Shown here: one piece after another, positions 30,801-32,771 of the stretch | Layout of the letters: each line of letters opens with the position of its first letter | How positions within the stretch are numbered: position 1 is the first letter of the stretch | Assembly (NCBI RefSeq): GCF_026262575.1 | Contig: NZ_JAPKFL010000039.1 | Span: forward strand, 1-32,771 | From: Streptomyces marinisediminis | GTDB taxonomy: Bacteria; Actinomycetota; Actinomycetes; Streptomycetales; Streptomycetaceae | Length of the DNA: 32,771 bases | Reading direction: 5' to 3' | Made by a program: the position numbers and the translations under genes | The notes under the pieces: model-generated | What the model saw: the letters and a program-made list of their open reading frames with translations, nothing else | The model's database searches: none | What the model was told of the DNA's origin: nothing

Positions 30801-32771
30801 CTGGACGCCCTCCCGCTCACCCCGCAGGGCAAGCTCGACCGCCGGGCCCTGCCGTCCCCCTCCGGCGCCCGCCCCGAACTGGGCACCGCCTACGCCCCGC
30901 CCGAGCCCGGCCGCGAGGAGACCCTCGCCCGCATCTGGTGCGAGGTGCTCGGCGTCGACCGCGTCGGCCGCCACGACAACTTCTTCCACCTCGGCGGCGA
31001 CTCCATCCGCAGCATCCAGGTGCTGGGGCAGGCCAGGACCCAGGGCATCGGCTTCCAGCTCCAGGACCTCTTCCGCACCCCGACGCTGGCCGGGCTGGCC
31101 GAGGCGGCCGAGGAGGGGGCGGCGGGCGGGCCCGCGTCCGACCGCGAGCCCTTCGCCCTCATCGGGGCCGCCGACCGGGAGCGGCTGCCCGAGGGGGTGG
31201 TCGACGCCTACCCGATGGCCGAGCTCCAGGTCGGCATGGTCTACGAGATGGAGCTCGACCCGGAGCGGCGGCCCTACCACAACGTCGACAGCATGCGGAT
31301 CACCGGCACGTTCGACGAGCCGGCGTTCCGACGGGCGGTGGCGCTGGTCGTCGCCCGCCACCCCATCCTGCGCACCTCCCTGGAGCTGAGCGGCTACAGC
31401 GAGCCGCTGCAACTGGTGCACCGCACCGCCGAGCTGCCCTGCTCCGTCACCGACCTGCGGCATCTGGACGCCGCCGGCCAGGAGGCCGCCATCGCCGCCC
31501 ACGTGGCCGCCGAGCGGGCCAACGGCTTCGACCACTCTCGCCCGCCGCTGCTGCGCTTCGCCGTGCACCGGCTGGCCGAGGACGCCTTCCAGTGGACGGT
31601 GACCGAGCACCACGCCATCTTCGACGGCTGGAGCCTGCACTCCACGCTGGCCGAGGTCACCGGCCTCTACCAGCGGATGCTGGCCGGGGAGACGCCACAG
31701 GCGGCACCGCCGCCCGCCTCCAGCTACCGCGACTTCATCGCCGCCGAACGCGCGGTGCTGCGCTCACCGGAGAGCGAGACCTTCTGGCTGGAGCGGGTGG
31801 CGGACCGCCCGACGAGCAGGCTGCCGCGCTGGACGACCGACGCCGACCCCCGCCTCGCCGTCCCGGAGCGGGAGAACGAGTGGCGGGTGGAGCACCCGGC
31901 CGAGCGGCACGGCTCGATCGAGACCCTGCTCCCGGCGGACCTCTGCGACGCCCTCCTGGCCCTCGCGCTGCGCTGCGGGGTGCCGCTGAAGTCGGTGCTG
32001 CTCGCGGCCCACCTGCGGGTGATGAGCGTGGTCACGGGCGACACGGACGTGATCGCCGGGCTGTCGTCGAACGGGCGGTTGGAGGAGGCCGGGGCGACGG
32101 AGGTGCGCGGGCTGTTCCTCAACACCCTGCCCTTCCGGCTCGACCTGTCCGGCGGGACCTGGGAGGAGCTGGTCCGCGCCGTCTTCGACGCCGAACAGGA
32201 GATGCTGCCCCACCGCAGGTACCCCCTGGGCGCCCTGCAACGCAAGCTGGGCGGGCAGCCCCTGTTCGAGACGAGCTTCGTCTACAACCACTTCCACGTG
32301 CTCACCGACGAGTTCGGCAGCGGGCGGCTGGCGATCGTCGACGGCAAGATCGACAGCTTCAGCACGCTGCGGGCCGAACCGACCAACTTCCCGCTCAGCG
32401 TGGGTGTCATCCGCAACCCCTACTCGACGCGCCTGCTGCTCAGCCTCGACTACCACCTGGGCGAGCTGGTCGAGGGGCAGGTGGCGTTGCTGCGGGACTA
32501 CTACGTGCGGGCGCTGGAGGCGATGGTCGCCGATCCCTCGGCCGACTACGGGCAGGTCAGCCTGCTCGGGGAGGCCGAACGCGCGCTGGTGGAGGAGTGG
32601 TCGGGCGAGGGGGCGGAGCTGCCGGTCTCCCTCATCCACGAGCGTGTGGTGCGCCGGGCGCGGGAGACGCCGCACGCCCCGGCCGTCACCTTCGAGGACC
32701 AGACCCTCACCTACGCCGAACTGGTCGGCCGCGCCACCCGCGTGGCGCGGGAGCTGACCGCACGCGGGGTG
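27876..32771 (+). CDS. non-ribosomal peptide synthetase, C-A-PCP-C-A(partial), cut by window end
   Basis: 1632 codons are present with no stop. C1 (about residues 30-455) begins PLSYGQRRLWFLDRW and has the catalytic HHIACDG at 165-171. A1 (about 480-995) has LTYADL (514-519), YVIFTSGSTGRPKG (636-649), FDVSVMEMW, NLYGITETT and the final lysine K986 in PQGKLDRR. The ten specificity positions read D685 V686 M689 S728 L754 A756 L782 V790 H791 K986, which I cannot assign to a substrate. The carrier domain has LGGDSI with the phosphopantetheine serine S1043. C2 (about 1070-1530) has HHAIFDG at 1245-1251. A second A domain begins near 1580 with LTYAEL at 1611-1616. The start ATG 27876 has GAGAAGGG about nine bases upstream. 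There is no initiation A-PCP before C1, so it probably receives an acyl or peptidyl group. Confidence 0.95.
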   Translation, partial: MDGNRTTAQHGTTSAAAPPARRRLRARPAERGPLSYGQRRLWFLDRWLGANAVYNVPVTLRFDGPLDAGRLVRAVTAVAARHEVLFTVFEEDAGGEPRQRLLDAREAHCPVHDLSGLPRERARERASAAVAEDARTPFDLAKDPLLRMALYRLAQDEHLLRLTFHHIACDGWSLDVFQRQVADAYRADSPGGEPSPLQYADYALWQRESLEGPRTRAALEGWSRALDGAPAVLDLGVDRPRPAELSYRGRTVDFPLPEVPLTALEEFAAREGVSLYTVLLAAFQALAARHSGARDLVVGSPAAGRGHAAVQELVGFFVDTLVLRVDLDDDPGFSELVARAHAALLDALARSKAPFDLAVGHLHPERSLSHNPVVQTLFAFHEDAGRTPFGAPGDGLTVERAMVPTDTAKFDLTWTLYRRDEGLLLQVEYATDLFDAATVRTLVDHWRVLLREVLAAPRTPVSRLALMPDAERERVRRWAGDGAELPVAAVHDLVLRRAREHPDAVAVECGDQVLTYADLVGRAARVARELTERGVGPETCVGVCVERSLDTAVATLAVLLAGGVYVPLDTAFPADRMALMLGEAGAGVVLAHGATLATVPAGPWTTLDLDGARFAEPVPLAEVAVPDGVGPDHACYVIFTSGSTGRPKGTTVTHGNVSRLFEAVGRRLPFGRDDVWSLFHSFAFDVSVMEMWGALTTGGRLVVVPYLVSRDADAFYALVRDTGVTVLSQTPSAFRQFEAVDATRQDALALRAVLFAGEALDRPSVRRWGGRRGYAAPLLVNLYGITETTVHVTYTEVDEDQLDGVHSLIGEPLPDLRLHVLDEHGDPSPVGVAGELYVGGPGVTRCYTGRPGLTARRFVPDHLGDRPGGRLYRSGDLARRRPDGRLEYLGRADAQVKIRGFRVELGEIEARLGRQPGVRQAVVVVRDDLGGPADLVAYVVADTPDAAGTPPTPHALREALGRHLPPYMVPRAFVFLDALPLTPQGKLDRRALPSPSGARPELGTAYAPPEPGREETLARIWCEVLGVDRVGRHDNFFHLGGDSIRSIQVLGQARTQGIGFQLQDLFRTPTLAGLAEAAEEGAAGGPASDREPFALIGAADRERLPEGVVDAYPMAELQVGMVYEMELDPERRPYHNVDSMRITGTFDEPAFRRAVALVVARHPILRTSLELSGYSEPLQLVHRTAELPCSVTDLRHLDAAGQEAAIAAHVAAERANGFDHSRPPLLRFAVHRLAEDAFQWTVTEHHAIFDGWSLHSTLAEVTGLYQRMLAGETPQAAPPPASSYRDFIAAERAVLRSPESETFWLERVADRPTSRLPRWTTDADPRLAVPERENEWRVEHPAERHGSIETLLPADLCDALLALALRCGVPLKSVLLAAHLRVMSVVTGDTDVIAGLSSNGRLEEAGATEVRGLFLNTLPFRLDLSGGTWEELVRAVFDAEQEMLPHRRYPLGALQRKLGGQPLFETSFVYNHFHVLTDEFGSGRLAIVDGKIDSFSTLRAEPTNFPLSVGVIRNPYSTRLLLSLDYHLGELVEGQVALLRDYYVRALEAMVADPSADYGQVSLLGEAERALVEEWSGEGAELPVSLIHERVVRRARETPHAPAVTFEDQTLTYAELVGRATRVARELTARGV

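Noticed and set aside
24420..31640. 2406-residue minus-strand open frame over the LAL and NRPS genes
   Set aside because: It lies opposite two genes with intact motifs, and its translation is His/Gln/Val-Gly-rich antisense composition without domains.
31090..31640. Epimerisation domain after the first carrier, suggested by the GGDSI motif
   Set aside because: The active-site motif HHAIFDGWS and the following sequence are of condensation type, and no separate E domain fits before the next A domain.

Overview
The window is very high in GC, with strongly GC-ending codons and GTG/TTG starts. Its gene set is typical of a Streptomyces-like actinomycete: the succinylase branch of lysine synthesis (DapD), ectoine/hydroxyectoine, a SufR-headed suf operon, TerD proteins, and a secondary-metabolite cluster. 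No tRNA, rRNA, CRISPR array or transposase gene was recognised.

Layout. 1-1549 holds the end of an ectoine operon (ectC, ectD). 1759-10498 is a loose set of housekeeping and accessory genes: a PLP aminotransferase, an AhpD-like protein, a small membrane protein, a two-domain TerD protein, an uncharacterised acidic protein, a secreted nuclease/phosphatase-fold enzyme and an EI24-like membrane protein. A GC-rich 18-bp minisatellite lies between two convergent genes. 10607-10782 is a MITE-like palindromic element whose right end contains the dapD stop codon. dapD and an SMR efflux gene follow. 12393-19045 is a complete minus-strand Fe-S assembly operon, in the order sufR-sufB-sufD-Rieske ferredoxin-sufC-sufS-sufU-sufT-like. 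Most of its junctions overlap by 4 bp. A CAAC-N6-GTTG operator lies over its apparently leaderless promoter. A two-gene ABC exporter diverges from sufR.

From about 21.0 kb to the right edge the window enters a biosynthetic gene cluster. It holds a class II lanthipeptide synthetase (lanM, minus strand) and, downstream of it, a candidate precursor peptide with a 5-residue repeat leader and two cysteines. A large LAL-type LuxR activator diverges from lanM. A multimodular NRPS, C-A-PCP-C-A..., starts at 27876 and runs off the right edge. The same 9-mer, CTACCCATG, lies upstream of lanM and upstream of the NRPS. It contains a NarL-family heptamer (TACCCAT), and a second near-copy sits before the NRPS. 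The LAL regulator may therefore control both the ribosomal-peptide and the NRPS arms. This LanM + NRPS + LAL arrangement is the most promising candidate for an undescribed system in the window.
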